Below are positions 18,882-28,411 of a DNA stretch of 40,270 nucleotides, piece by piece; within the stretch, counting starts at the first letter, position 1; each line of letters begins with the position of its first letter. The DNA is from Pseudomonas cyclaminis (GTDB taxonomy: Bacteria; Pseudomonadota; Gammaproteobacteria; Pseudomonadales; Pseudomonadaceae). The stretch spans positions 1 to 40,270 of the forward strand of contig NZ_JADDUM010000158.1 in NCBI RefSeq assembly GCF_015163715.1, written 5' to 3'. The notes beneath the pieces were generated by a model. That model worked only from the letters and a program-made list of their open reading frames with translations, was not told the DNA's origin and searched no databases. The position numbers were made by a program, and so were the translations under genes.

Positions 18882-18900
18882 CACTAGGAGAGGAGGCGCC

Positions 18901-20823
18901 ATGCCAACTATTACTCTTCCCGATGGCAGTCAACGTTCATTCGATCATGCGGTTTCCGTAGCCGAGGTCGCCGCATCCATTGGTGCCGGTCTGGCCAAGG
19001 CCACCGTGGCAGGCAAGGTCGACGGCAAACTGGTTGACGCCAGTGACCTGATCACTTCCGATGCCACCCTGCAAATCATCACGCCCAAGGATCAAGAGGG
19101 GCTGGAGATCATTCGCCACTCTTGCGCGCATCTGATTGGCCATGCGGTCAAGCAGTTGTACCCAACGGCGAAAATGGTGATTGGTCCGGTTATCGAAGAA
19201 GGCTTCTATTACGACATCGCCTACGAGCGTCCTTTTACGCCGGACGACATGGCGGCCATCGAGCAGCGCATGCACGCGCTGATCGAAAAAGATTACGACG
19301 TCATCAAGAAAGTCACTCCGCGCGCCGAAGTGATCGACGTGTTCACTGCGCGTGGTGAGGACTACAAGCTGCGTCTGGTGGAAGACATGCCGGACGAGCA
19401 GGCCATGGGCCTGTATTACCACGAAGAATACGTCGACATGTGCCGTGGCCCGCACGTGCCGAACACGCGCTTCCTCAAATCGTTCAAGCTGACCAAGCTG
19501 TCCGGTGCCTACTGGCGCGGCGACGCCAAGAACGAGCAGCTGCAACGTATCTACGGCACCGCCTGGGCTGACAAGAAGCAACTGGCCGCCTATGTCCAGC
19601 GCATCGAAGAAGCTGAAAAACGCGACCACCGTAAGATCGGCAAGCGCCTGAACCTGTTCCACATCCAGGAAGAAGCGCCGGGCATGGTGTTCTGGCACCC
19701 GAACGGCTGGACCCTGTACCAAGTGCTTGAGCAGTACATGCGCAAGGTTCAGCGTGACAACGGCTACCTGGAGATCAAGACCCCGCAGGTCGTTGATCGC
19801 AGCCTGTGGGAGAAATCCGGGCACTGGGCCAACTACGCCGACAACATGTTCACCACCCAGTCGGAAAACCGCGATTACGCCATCAAGCCAATGAACTGCC
19901 CGTGCCACGTGCAGGTGTTCAACCAGGGCCTGAAGAGCTACCGCGAGTTGCCGATGCGCCTGGCCGAGTTCGGTGCCTGCCACCGTAACGAGCCATCGGG
20001 TGCGCTGCACGGCATCATGCGTGTACGCGGCTTCACTCAGGACGATGCTCACATCTTCTGCACCGAAGAGCAGATGCAGGCCGAATCCGCCGCGTTTATC
20101 AAGCTGACCATGGACGTTTATCGCGATTTCGGTTTCACCGACGTCGAAATGAAGCTGTCCACTCGTCCGGAAAAACGCGTCGGTTCCGACGAGCTTTGGG
20201 ATCGCGCCGAAGCGGCACTGGCCGCAGCACTCGACAGTGCGGGGCTCGCGTACGACCTGCAACCGGGTGAAGGTGCGTTCTACGGCCCGAAGATCGAGTT
20301 CTCGCTGAAAGATTGCCTTGGCCGTGTCTGGCAGTGTGGTACCCTGCAGCTCGATTTTAACCTGCCGATCCGTCTGGGAGCCGAATACGTCTCCGAAGAC
20401 AACAGCCGTAAACACCCGGTTATGCTGCACCGGGCGATCCTCGGCTCGTTCGAACGGTTCGTCGGGATCCTGATCGAGCACTACGAGGGTGCATTCCCCG
20501 CGTGGCTGGCGCCGACCCAGGCAGTGATCATGAATATCACTGATAAACAGGCAGATTTTGCCGCTGAAGTTGAAAAAACACTCAACGAAAGCGGATTTCG
20601 TGCCAAGTCCGACTTGAGAAATGAAAAGATCGGCTTTAAAATCCGCGAGCATACTTTGCTCAAGGTTCCCTATCTTTTGGTTATCGGAGATCGGGAAGTC
20701 GAGATGCAGACTGTCGCTGTGCGTACTCGTGAAGGTGCTGACCTGGGCTCGATGCCCGTCGCCCAGTTCGCTGAGTTCCTCGCGCAAGCGGTTTCCCGGC
20801 GTGGTCGCCCAGATTCGGAGTAA
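18901..20823 (+). CDS. thrS: Threonyl-tRNA synthetase
   Basis: This 640-residue class II enzyme charges tRNA-Thr. The N-terminal TGS domain ([16 protein letters not shown]..) spans about 1-61, and an editing domain follows with [12 protein letters not shown] and the Cys in MCRGPHV. The catalytic core includes [10 protein letters not shown], with a zinc ligand Cys, and FYGPKIEF. The C-terminal anticodon-binding domain covers roughly the last 110 residues. The ATG at 18901 follows AGGAGAGGAGG. The leader carries two tRNA-Thr anticodon mimics, suggesting autoregulation. It is first in the block continuing to ihfA and the infC start touches its stop. Confidence 0.96.
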   Translation: MPTITLPDGSQRSFDHAVSVAEVAASIGAGLAKATVAGKVDGKLVDASDLITSDATLQIITPKDQEGLEIIRHSCAHLIGHAVKQLYPTAKMVIGPVIEEGFYYDIAYERPFTPDDMAAIEQRMHALIEKDYDVIKKVTPRAEVIDVFTARGEDYKLRLVEDMPDEQAMGLYYHEEYVDMCRGPHVPNTRFLKSFKLTKLSGAYWRGDAKNEQLQRIYGTAWADKKQLAAYVQRIEEAEKRDHRKIGKRLNLFHIQEEAPGMVFWHPNGWTLYQVLEQYMRKVQRDNGYLEIKTPQVVDRSLWEKSGHWANYADNMFTTQSENRDYAIKPMNCPCHVQVFNQGLKSYRELPMRLAEFGACHRNEPSGALHGIMRVRGFTQDDAHIFCTEEQMQAESAAFIKLTMDVYRDFGFTDVEMKLSTRPEKRVGSDELWDRAEAALAAALDSAGLAYDLQPGEGAFYGPKIEFSLKDCLGRVWQCGTLQLDFNLPIRLGAEYVSEDNSRKHPVMLHRAILGSFERFVGILIEHYEGAFPAWLAPTQAVIMNITDKQADFAAEVEKTLNESGFRAKSDLRNEKIGFKIREHTLLKVPYLLVIGDREVEMQTVAVRTREGADLGSMPVAQFAEFLAQAVSRRGRPDSE

Positions 20824-21374
20824 TTATTATTAAGCGTGAAATGAGACAAGATAAACGAGCTGCACCGAAAGCCCCGATCAACGAGAATATCTCGGCACGC
20901 GAGGTTCGGTTAATTGGCGCTGACGGCGAGCAGATTGGCATCGTCTCGATTGATGAAGCGCTTCGTATTGCAGAAGAGTCCAAACTGGACCTGGTGGAAA
21001 TCTCCGCCGATGCAATCCCACCCGTTTGCCGGGTGATGGACTACGGCAAGTCGATCTTCGAAAAGAAGAAGCAGGTTGCCGCGGCGAAGAAGAACCAGAA
21101 GCAGATTCAAGTAAAAGAAATCAAGTTTCGTCCAGGGACGGAGGAAGGGGATTACCAGGTAAAACTGCGCAACCTGGTACGTTTCCTGAGTGATGGGGAC
21201 AGGGCCAAGGTATCCTTGCGATTCCGCGGCCGTGAGATGGCCCACCAGGAGCTGGGGATGGAACTCCTCAAGCGGGTTGAAGCTGACCTGCTCGAGTACG
21301 GTTCGGTCGAACAGCATCCTAAGATGGAAGGACGCCAACTGATCATGGTCATCGCCCCGAAAAAGAAGAAGTAA
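20823..21374 (+). CDS. infC: Translation initiation factor IF-3
   Basis: This protein, 183 residues if started at ATT, binds the 30S subunit, checks start codons and prevents early 50S joining. An N-terminal domain ([19 protein letters not shown]) is joined by a Lys-rich linker ([15 protein letters not shown]) to the C-terminal domain ([17 protein letters not shown]). Three in-frame ATT codons at 20823, 20826 and 20829 precede the first ATG at 20841. infC classically starts at AUU and IF-3 represses its own synthesis through that codon. GGAG at 20817-20820 suits the second or third ATT best. The ATG at 20841 would give 177 residues. Confidence 0.92.
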   Translation: MIIKREMRQDKRAAPKAPINENISAREVRLIGADGEQIGIVSIDEALRIAEESKLDLVEISADAIPPVCRVMDYGKSIFEKKKQVAAAKKNQKQIQVKEIKFRPGTEEGDYQVKLRNLVRFLSDGDRAKVSLRFRGREMAHQELGMELLKRVEADLLEYGSVEQHPKMEGRQLIMVIAPKKKK

Positions 21375-21434
21375 TCAACAGGGCACGGCAGGCCTTCTGA
21401 TTATGTTTATCAACTGAATGCGGAGTATCCGAAC

Positions 21435-21629
21435 ATGCCAAAGATGAAGACTAAAAGTGGTGCTGCTAAGCGGTTTCTTAAAACTGCTAACGGTATCAAG
21501 CACAAGCACGCTTTCAAGAGCCACATCCTGACCAAAATGTCGACCAAGCGTAAGCGTCAACTGCGCGGTAGCAGCTTGCTGCATCCGTCTGACGTGGCAA
21601 AAGTCGAGCGCATGCTGCGCCTTCGTTAA
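21435..21629 (+). CDS. rpmI: 50S ribosomal protein L35
   Basis: This 64-residue basic protein opens [20 protein letters not shown], the L35 signature, and is very rich in Lys and Arg. The usual length is 64-65. It lies between infC and rplT, as in most bacteria. GGAG at 21422 precedes the ATG. Confidence 0.96.
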   Translation: MPKMKTKSGAAKRFLKTANGIKHKHAFKSHILTKMSTKRKRQLRGSSLLHPSDVAKVERMLRLR

Positions 21630-21659
21630 TTTTTGGATCAAGACTAGAGGAAGTAACTC

Positions 21660-22016
21660 ATGGCTCGTGTTAAGCGTGGCGTCATGGCCCGTAAGCGTCA
21701 CAAAAAAATTCTGAAACTTGCTAAAGGCTACTACGGCGCGCGTTCACGCGTATTCCGTGTTGCCAAGCAAGCGGTAATCAAGGCAGGCCAATACGCCTAC
21801 CGTGACCGTCGTCAGAAAAAACGTCAGTTCCGCGCTCTGTGGATCGCTCGTATCAACGCCGGTGCACGTGTTAACGGTCTGTCCTACAGCCGTTTCATCG
21901 CTGGCCTGAAAAAAGCGTCCATCGAAATCGACCGTAAGGTTCTGGCTGAACTGGCCGTGAACGAAAAAGCGGTGTTTGCTGCGATTGTCGAGAAAGCTAA
22001 AGCCACCTTGGCTTAA
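21660..22016 (+). CDS. rplT: 50S ribosomal protein L20
   Basis: This 118-residue protein opens [29 protein letters not shown], typical of L20, and helps fold 23S rRNA. In E. coli L20 represses rpmI-rplT translation; I did not identify such a site here. Its stop comes 56 bases before a strong terminator. Confidence 0.96.
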   Translation: MARVKRGVMARKRHKKILKLAKGYYGARSRVFRVAKQAVIKAGQYAYRDRRQKKRQFRALWIARINAGARVNGLSYSRFIAGLKKASIEIDRKVLAELAVNEKAVFAAIVEKAKATLA

Positions 22017-22071
22017 GTACCCCCGACAGTCACCCTGGGTTACTCCTGTAGCCCAAGGTGGTAAACGTCAT

Positions 22072-23142
<1,071 letters not shown>

Positions 23143-23168
23143 TCGTAACGAATCATTAGGAGAGCAGG

Positions 23169-25547
23169 ATGAAATTCAGTGAACAATGGCTGCGTGGCTG
23201 GGTAAGCCCGCAGGTAGATCGCGACGAGCTGGTAGCTCGTCTGTCGATGGCCGGTCTTGAGGTCGATAGCGTTACGCCGGCCGCCGGTGTTTTCAGTGGC
23301 GTGGTCGTGGGTGAGGTGCTGAGCACCGAGCAGCACCCGGACGCCGACAAGCTACGTGTGTGCCAGGTCAGCAATGGCGCGCAAACCTTTCAGGTCGTGT
23401 GCGGAGCGCCCAACGTGCGCCCGGGCCTGAAGATCCCGTTTGCCATGATCGGCGCCGAACTGCCGGGCGACTTCAAGATCAAGAAGGCCAAGCTGCGCGG
23501 CGTTGAATCCAACGGCATGCTGTGCTCCCAGGCCGAGCTGCAGGTAGGCGAAGGTAACGATGGCTTGATGGAACTGCCGGCCGATGCGCCAGTGGGTCAG
23601 GACATCCGCATTTACCTGGAACTGGAAGACGCCAGCATCGAGGTCGACCTGACCCCGAACCGTGGCGACTGCCTTTCCCTGGCCGGTCTGGCCCGTGAAG
23701 TGGGCGCGCTGTACAACGCCCCGGTTACCCGTCCAGTGGTGGCCACTGTGCCTGCCGTACACGATGAAGTGCGGCCGATTGAGGTTTTGGCGCCAAACGC
23801 CTGCCCGCGTTACCTGGGCCGCGTGATCCGCAACGTTGACCTGTCCAAGCCAACCCCTTTGTGGATGGTTGAACGCCTGCGCCGCGCCGACGTGCGTAGC
23901 ATCGACGCTGCCGTCGACATCACCAACTACGTGATGCTGGAGCTTGGCCAGCCGCTGCACGCATTCGATCTCGCCGAGATCAATGGCGGCATCCGCGTGC
24001 GCATGGCTGAAGAAGGCGAGAAGCTGGTATTGCTCGACGGCCAGGAAGTGGCCCTGCGCGCCGATACTCTGGTAATTGCCGACCATTCCCGCGCTCTGGC
24101 GATTGCCGGCGTGATGGGTGGCGAGCACAGTGGTGTCTCCGCGACCACGCGCGATATCTTCCTTGAAAGCGCGTTCTTCGATCAAATCGCTATCGCTGGC
24201 AAGGCCCGTTCCTATGGCCTGCACACCGATGCATCGCACCGCTACGAGCGTGGCGTGGACTGGCAACTGGCCCGTGAGGCCATGGAGCGCGCCACTGGCC
24301 TGCTGCTGGATATCACGGGTGGCGAAGCCGGTCCGATCACTGAGACCGTCAGCGAACAGTATCTGCCGTCGGTGGCACCGATCACCCTGCGCGCCAAGAG
24401 CGTCGAGCAAATGCTCGGCCTGGTTATCGAGCCTGCTGAAATCGAGCAGCTGTTGTCGGCCCTCGGCCTCGGTATTTCTGCCGGTGGAGAAGGGCAGTGG
24501 CATGTTGAAGTGCCAAGCCATCGCTTCGATATCAGCCTGGAAGTCGACCTGATCGAGGAGCTGGCTCGCCTGTACGGCTACAACCGCCTGCCGGTTCGTT
24601 ACCCGCAAGCGCGCCTGGCACCGCAACCCAAGGCCGAGGCGCGTGCGCACCTGCCTGAGTTGCGTCGTCTGCTGGTTGCCCGTGGTTATCAGGAGGCGGT
24701 GACCTACAGCTTCATCGACCCGAGACAGTTCGAACTGTTCAACCCTGGCGTCGAGCCGCTGCTGCTGGCCAACCCAATCTCCAACGACATGGCCGCCATG
24801 CGCTCGTCGCTGTGGCCGGGTCTGGTGAAAGCGCTTTCCCATAACTTGAACCGCCAGCAAGACCGCGTGCGCATGTTTGAAAGCGGCCTGCGTTTCGTGG
24901 GTCAGCTCGATGGCTTGAAGCAAGAGCCGATGCTGGCTGGTGTGGTTTGCGGCAGCCGTTTGCCTGAAGGTTGGGCACAGGGCCGCGACGCCGTGGACTT
25001 CTTCGACGTCAAGGCTGATGTGGAAGCCGTGCTGGGCTTTGCCGGTGCCTTGGATGCGTTCACCTTCGTGCCAGGCAGCCACCCAGCGTTGCATCCGGGC
25101 CAGACAGCACGTATTGAACGTGACGGTCGGCTGGTCGGCTTCGTTGGCGCTATCCATCCAGAACTGTCGAAAACCCTCGGCCTTGACCGTCCGGTCTTCG
25201 TTTTCGAGCTGGTCTTGGCTGAAGTGGCCTCGGGCAAGATGCCTAAATTCAGCGAGCTGTCGCGCTTCCCGGAAGTGCGCCGCGACCTGGCCCTGATCGC
25301 CGACCGTGAAGTCGCCGCCACTGCTGTTCTGGATGTAATCCGTGAAAATGCAGGGGAATGGCTGACAGACCTCAGGCTATTTGACGTCTATCAGGGTAAA
25401 GGCATTGATCCGCATAGAAAAAGCCTTGCAGTTGGCTTGACCTGGCAGCATCCATCGCGCACTCTTAATGACGATGAGGTGAATACCACGACACAAAATA
25501 TCCTCACCTCGCTCGAACAAAGGTTGAACGCCACGTTAAGGAAGTGA
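23169..25547 (+). CDS. pheT: Phenylalanyl-tRNA synthetase beta subunit
   Basis: This 792-residue subunit carries editing and tRNA-binding modules. An N-terminal tRNA-binding OB domain (about 39-148, with QHPDADKLRVCQV) is followed by the B3/B4 editing region, a B5 domain, a degenerate class II core and a C-terminal ferredoxin-like anticodon-binding domain (FPEVRRDLALIADREV). GGAG precedes the ATG. The ihfA start lies 3 bases after its stop, so the pair with ihfA is coupled. Confidence 0.96.
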   Translation: MKFSEQWLRGWVSPQVDRDELVARLSMAGLEVDSVTPAAGVFSGVVVGEVLSTEQHPDADKLRVCQVSNGAQTFQVVCGAPNVRPGLKIPFAMIGAELPGDFKIKKAKLRGVESNGMLCSQAELQVGEGNDGLMELPADAPVGQDIRIYLELEDASIEVDLTPNRGDCLSLAGLAREVGALYNAPVTRPVVATVPAVHDEVRPIEVLAPNACPRYLGRVIRNVDLSKPTPLWMVERLRRADVRSIDAAVDITNYVMLELGQPLHAFDLAEINGGIRVRMAEEGEKLVLLDGQEVALRADTLVIADHSRALAIAGVMGGEHSGVSATTRDIFLESAFFDQIAIAGKARSYGLHTDASHRYERGVDWQLAREAMERATGLLLDITGGEAGPITETVSEQYLPSVAPITLRAKSVEQMLGLVIEPAEIEQLLSALGLGISAGGEGQWHVEVPSHRFDISLEVDLIEELARLYGYNRLPVRYPQARLAPQPKAEARAHLPELRRLLVARGYQEAVTYSFIDPRQFELFNPGVEPLLLANPISNDMAAMRSSLWPGLVKALSHNLNRQQDRVRMFESGLRFVGQLDGLKQEPMLAGVVCGSRLPEGWAQGRDAVDFFDVKADVEAVLGFAGALDAFTFVPGSHPALHPGQTARIERDGRLVGFVGAIHPELSKTLGLDRPVFVFELVLAEVASGKMPKFSELSRFPEVRRDLALIADREVAATAVLDVIRENAGEWLTDLRLFDVYQGKGIDPHRKSLAVGLTWQHPSRTLNDDEVNTTTQNILTSLEQRLNATLRK

Positions 25548-25550
25548 CGT

Positions 25551-25853
25551 ATGGGGGCTTTGACGAAAGCTGAGATGGCGGAACGTCTGTACGAAGAGTT
25601 GGGTCTGAACAAGCGCGAGGCCAAGGAATTGGTCGAGCTGTTTTTTGAAGAAATCAGACACGCTCTGGAAGACAACGAACAGGTCAAATTGTCCGGTTTC
25701 GGCAATTTTGACCTGCGGGACAAACGCCAGCGGCCTGGCCGCAATCCAAAAACGGGAGAAGAAATCCCGATCACGGCTCGCCGTGTGGTCACCTTTCGTC
25801 CAGGGCAGAAGTTGAAGGCCCGAGTTGAGGCTTATGCTGGAACCAAGTCATAA
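25551..25853 (+). CDS. ihfA: Integration host factor, alpha subunit
   Basis: This 100-residue DNA-bending protein works as a heterodimer with IHF-beta, encoded elsewhere. It opens [29 protein letters not shown] and contains [26 protein letters not shown], including the Pro that kinks DNA. Such proteins assist phage integration and nucleoid structure. Its end overlaps the MerR-type gene by 20 bases. Confidence 0.96.
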   Translation: MGALTKAEMAERLYEELGLNKREAKELVELFFEEIRHALEDNEQVKLSGFGNFDLRDKRQRPGRNPKTGEEIPITARRVVTFRPGQKLKARVEAYAGTKS

Positions 25854-26190
25854 CGACGAGCTACCCGTCATCCCAGGCAAGCGCTACTTCACCATCGGTG
25901 AAGTCAGCGAGCTCTGTGCGGTAAAACCGCACGTGCTGCGCTATTGGGAGCAGGAGTTTCCTCAACTCAACCCCGTCAAACGCACCGGGAACCGTCGGTA
26001 TTATCAGCGCCAGGATGTGCTGATGATCCGACAGATCCGTGCGTTGCTGTACGACCAGGGGTTCACCATCAGCGGCGCGCGCCAGCGCATGTCCGGTGAT
26101 GAAGCCAAAGACGACACTACCCAATACAAGCAAATGATCCGCCAGATGATCTCCGAACTCGAAGATGTGCTGGTGGTTTTGAAGAAGTGA
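25834..26190 (+). CDS. MerR-family transcriptional regulator
   Basis: This 118-residue protein has a MerR winged helix-turn-helix: [30 protein letters not shown], then [13 protein letters not shown]. The C-terminal part is a short helix that would form a dimer coiled coil. No metal or drug binding domain follows, so it resembles the short MerR/MlrA-like proteins that follow ihfA in pseudomonads. The ATG at 25834 follows GTTGAGG and lies inside the ihfA end. Its targets are unknown. Confidence 0.85.
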   Translation: MLEPSHNDELPVIPGKRYFTIGEVSELCAVKPHVLRYWEQEFPQLNPVKRTGNRRYYQRQDVLMIRQIRALLYDQGFTISGARQRMSGDEAKDDTTQYKQMIRQMISELEDVLVVLKK

Positions 26191-26280
26191 TACAGGCTTT
26201 TAAAATACTTCCACATTTCAAAAGCTTGCGGTATATTCCTGATCGCTTCGTTGCGAAGCAAACCCAGTAACACGCCTAGT

Positions 26281-26357
26281 CGGGGCGTAGCGCAGTCCGG
26301 TAGCGCACTAGCATGGGGTGCTAGGGGTCGAGTGTTCGAATCACTCCGTCCCGACCA
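26281..26357 (+). tRNA. tRNA-Pro(GGG)
   Basis: All arms are present: acceptor CGGGGCG/CGTCCCG (one G-T pair), D-stem GCGC, anticodon stem CTAGC/GCTAG with loop ATGGGGT (anticodon GGG), T-arm GAGTG/CACTC with loop TTCGAAT, and encoded CCA. It is 77 bases long. It stands after the ihfA block, and the sequence after it is accessory, so it is a likely insertion site. Confidence 0.95.
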
Positions 26358-26384
26358 TTATTTCTGAGTGAAATCAGACAGTTG

Positions 26385-26411
26385 AGCCGATCAGATAGAT
26401 CGGCTTTTTTG
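26385..26411 (+). terminator. Terminator after tRNA-Pro
   Basis: The stem AGCCGATC/GATCGGCT closes AGATA and runs into TTTTTT. It ends the tRNA transcript. Confidence 0.9.
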
Positions 26412-26418
26412 TGTCTGC

Positions 26419-26437
26419 GCAAAACCCGCGCAAAACT
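26419..26437 (+). repeat. Paired CAAAAC direct repeat after tRNA-Pro
   Basis: GCAAAAC occurs at 26419-26425 and 26430-26436, an 11-bp offset, just after the tRNA terminator. The pair after the tRNA-Val remnant (140-159) has the same spacing. It may be part of an integrase arm region left behind. Confidence 0.4.
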
Positions 26438-26480
26438 ACCCGGTGATTTCGGTGATATTTAGGTGTAAGGAGCAGCCCTT

Positions 26481-26705
26481 TCAAGGTCTTTTGAGCTTAG
26501 CTGCCTTGAGCACCCGATCCGTCGACACGTGAGCATTCGCGGCTTTGCCTTCCAGCCACTCTTTGGGTTTAGGCACCTTCGACCCCCGTTTGCTCTTGGC
26601 GACCGCTTTAGGTAGGACGTTTTTCGCCAGCGTCAGTAAGTACGGAGCCAATCCTGCTTCAGGGATTGGGATCGATAAGGGCTCTGGCGGCAAGGCAATC
26701 TGCAT
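26481..26705 (-). CDS. Hypothetical protein in prophage remnant
   Basis: This 74-residue basic protein is not recognised. It opens MQIALPPEPLSIPIPEAGL and ends with KPKEWLEGKAANAHVSTDRV followed by LKAAKLKRP, rich in Lys and Arg. No signal or membrane segment is present. A longer reading to 26786 runs antisense to the phage Cro-like fragment, so I prefer the ATG at 26705. It lies where prophages next to tRNA-Pro usually carry their integrase end. It could be an intact small phage gene or a remnant. Confidence 0.4.
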   Translation of the reverse strand: MQIALPPEPLSIPIPEAGLAPYLLTLAKNVLPKAVAKSKRGSKVPKPKEWLEGKAANAHVSTDRVLKAAKLKRP

Positions 26706-26745
26706 GCCCTCATATCCGCTGCGTACCTGCAACCTCAAGCAGATC

Positions 26746-26886
26746 GCCCGCGGCTTTCGCCGAGCAGGCCCAGGCCTCGCTATCAACCTTGAGCGGGAGT
26801 CGAGCAGGGCGGTGACCTGTGAGGAACTCCGACCCGATGGTGACTGGGCCTATCTCCGCAACTCAGGCCATGAGCCGAATCTTTAA
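26746..26886 (+). pseudogene. Remnant of a Cro/YdaS-like phage repressor
   Basis: The last 46 codons of an open frame read RRAGPGLAINLERESSRAVT, then CEELRPDGDWAYLRNS. This resembles the C-terminus of phage Cro/YdaS-like proteins (..ERATGGAVTCEELRPD.DWAYLR..). The DNA-binding helices are missing and no start codon fits. It lies directly upstream of a CII-like fragment, the usual order in lambdoid immunity regions. The match is by pattern only. Confidence 0.5.
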
Positions 26887-26974
26887 TCTCGATTAAAGCA
26901 GCCTTGATCGAGGGCGCATATCTTCGCTCCGAGCTTGACGTTCCGCCACGACAACCACGAAGAGGTTTCCCGAA

Positions 26975-27112
26975 ATGGAACAGGTACATCGCGCAATACA
27001 TGAGGCAGTTCTGGAGGCGGGGCCAGAGCAACTGGCTCACCTTATGGGCATGAGCCATACCGCGCTGCTCAATCGCAGCAACCCCAACGATGACTCGCAC
27101 CGGCTGCCCTAA
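26975..27112 (+). pseudogene. Truncated phage CII-like regulator
   Basis: The frame reads MEQVHRAIHEAVLEAGPEQL, then AHLMGMSHTALLNRSNPNDD and SHRLP, and stops after 45 codons. The opening matches the helix-turn-helix of the phage regulatory CII/CP76-like family found in Pseudomonas prophages, which is usually much longer. The homology ends at SHRLP, where sequence of the PEP mutase-like gene begins in another frame, so a deletion joined the two. It is probably not functional, though the short peptide could be made. Confidence 0.55.
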
Positions 27113-27114
27113 CG

Positions 27115-27642
27115 CTGGAAGACACCCACCTCCCTGCCAAGTACGACGAGCAGTCGCATGTGCTTATCGAGAGGGAAGAAGCCGCGAGCAAGATTTACGC
27201 TGCGCGGTTTGCCCGTTCAGATGATGCGCTCAGCATCATCGCCCGAACGACTATGGCCGTTACCACCTTGGAAGATTCCATTTCACGCACGACGGCCTAT
27301 GAAAAAGCCGGGGCCGACGCGATTTGCCTCGTCGGGGTGAAAGACTTCCACCACTTGGAAGCACTCACGGCACATCTCAGTGTGCCGATCATGCTGATCA
27401 ATTATGGAAATCCGGCTCTTAGTGATGTTGAGAAACTGAGTGCTGCCAATGTACGGATTGTGGTCAATGGGCATGCACCGTACTTGTCCGCAATCAAAGC
27501 CACGTACGAGGCGCTGCGCGAACAAAGCGGCACAGAAGGAAGCGAGCTTTCGCTTCCTGATCTGCTTTCTAAATACACACTCTCGGACAATTACCGTGAG
27601 TGGGCGAAAACTTATTTGAAGTCAGGAGATGATTCAAATTGA
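27115..27642 (+). pseudogene. 5'-truncated isocitrate lyase/PEP mutase family gene
   Basis: The frame runs LEDTHLPAKYDEQSHVLIER, then EEAASKIYAARFARSDDALS, and later AYEKAGADAICLVGVKDFHH and VPIMLINYG. These are the middle and C-terminal parts of the PEP mutase/isocitrate lyase barrel (C-C or C-P bond enzymes such as dimethylmalate lyase or oxaloacetate decarboxylase types). About 100 or more N-terminal residues with substrate-binding motifs are missing. A GTG at 27160 could start translation, but an incomplete barrel should not work. The break coincides with the phage CII fragment. Confidence 0.7.
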
Positions 27643-27721
27643 ATTTGAAACAGGTGAAATAAAGCGTCATGAGATCCTGGCCTTCAACCGCGTCTCGCCG
27701 ACGCGTGTCCTGATTTTGGTG

Positions 27722-28312
27722 CTAGGCGTTATTCTTTTTCAGGCTTTCGGGGCTGCCAGCGCACAGACCATCCATCACCAGATTCATCAATCTGGCGAGA
27801 CGCAAGCGCCATTCGCTTTGGGCATCCATTTGCCATATTCCCGCGATGGCTAGAAAAAAGTCGTCGTTTGTAATCCCGCTACGAATCGTTCCTGCCTGTT
27901 CATTTGCCCTCAAAAGCAACTCGGCAGCTCCTTGGACAGGAGCGTATCCCGACTTCCCAGGGAACTCGTAAACGGAAGCAGCTTGTTGGATCGCAGCAGC
28001 GAGTCCTGCCTTTGTCATTGCATATTCAGCGAGGCAGTCCATCCATTCTCGGAGGGCTTCCTTAGGTGGTTTTGTCGCCAGTAGCTCCTCCGCCAACGCG
28101 GCCACCTGCTGCATTTCGAATTGATAGACCTCGAATACCAACTTCTCCCTAGTAGGGAAGTGACGATAGAACGTGCCTTGGCCTACCCCTGCCTTCTTCG
28201 CAATCGTACTTAACGCAATCGTAGGATCACTTGTCAGTTCTATTACTGCGACCTCCAGAATCCGTTCCCGGTTTTTCTTGGCGTCAGAACGCATTACCAA
28301 CTCATCAGGCAT
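27722..28312 (-). CDS. TetR-family repressor
   Basis: This 196-residue protein has an N-terminal helix-turn-helix (KNRERILEVAVIELTSDP, then IALSTIAKKAGVGQGTFYRHFPTREKL). A helical ligand and dimer domain covers residues 70-190, with AGLAAAIQQA and WMDCLAEYA as in SACE_7040-type TetR proteins. I start at ATG 28312; a TTG at 28318 has slightly better spacing to AAGGA and would add two residues. It is divergent from the SDR gene, and two copies of GGACAGTTGTCC lie between them, so it probably represses both. Confidence 0.88.
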   Translation of the reverse strand: MPDELVMRSDAKKNRERILEVAVIELTSDPTIALSTIAKKAGVGQGTFYRHFPTREKLVFEVYQFEMQQVAALAEELLATKPPKEALREWMDCLAEYAMTKAGLAAAIQQAASVYEFPGKSGYAPVQGAAELLLRANEQAGTIRSGITNDDFFLAIAGIWQMDAQSEWRLRLARLMNLVMDGLCAGSPESLKKNNA

Positions 28313-28344
28313 GAGCAAAATATTCCTTCATTGTATTGCTAAGC

Positions 28345-28356
28345 GGACAGTTGTCC
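28345..28356. promoter_or_regulatory. TetR operator copy 1
   Basis: GGACAGTTGTCC has 5-bp inverted arms (GGACA/TGTCC) around GT. It is one of two identical copies between the divergent TetR and SDR genes. Confidence 0.75.
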
Positions 28357-28372
28357 GGTACGGTTTGGAAGT

Positions 28373-28384
28373 GGACAGTTGTCC
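28373..28384. promoter_or_regulatory. TetR operator copy 2
   Basis: A second GGACAGTTGTCC, 28 bases (centre to centre) from the first. Flanks mirror each other (AAGC before copy 1, GCTTA after copy 2), so the whole block is a larger inverted arrangement. It is 27 bases before the SDR ATG. Confidence 0.75.
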
Positions 28385-28411
28385 GCTTAGGCATCGTTTC
28401 TGGAGTTTACT

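Noticed and set aside
18937..20787. 616-codon open frame antisense to thrS
   Set aside because: It mirrors GC-rich codon use of thrS, shows no family motif and has no RBS; thrS itself is certain.
23352..25157. 601-codon open frame antisense to pheT
   Set aside because: Shadow of the pheT reading frame with no recognisable domains.
27629..27853. 74-codon frame after the PEP mutase-like fragment
   Set aside because: It mostly runs antisense to the 3' end of the TetR gene and has no family features.
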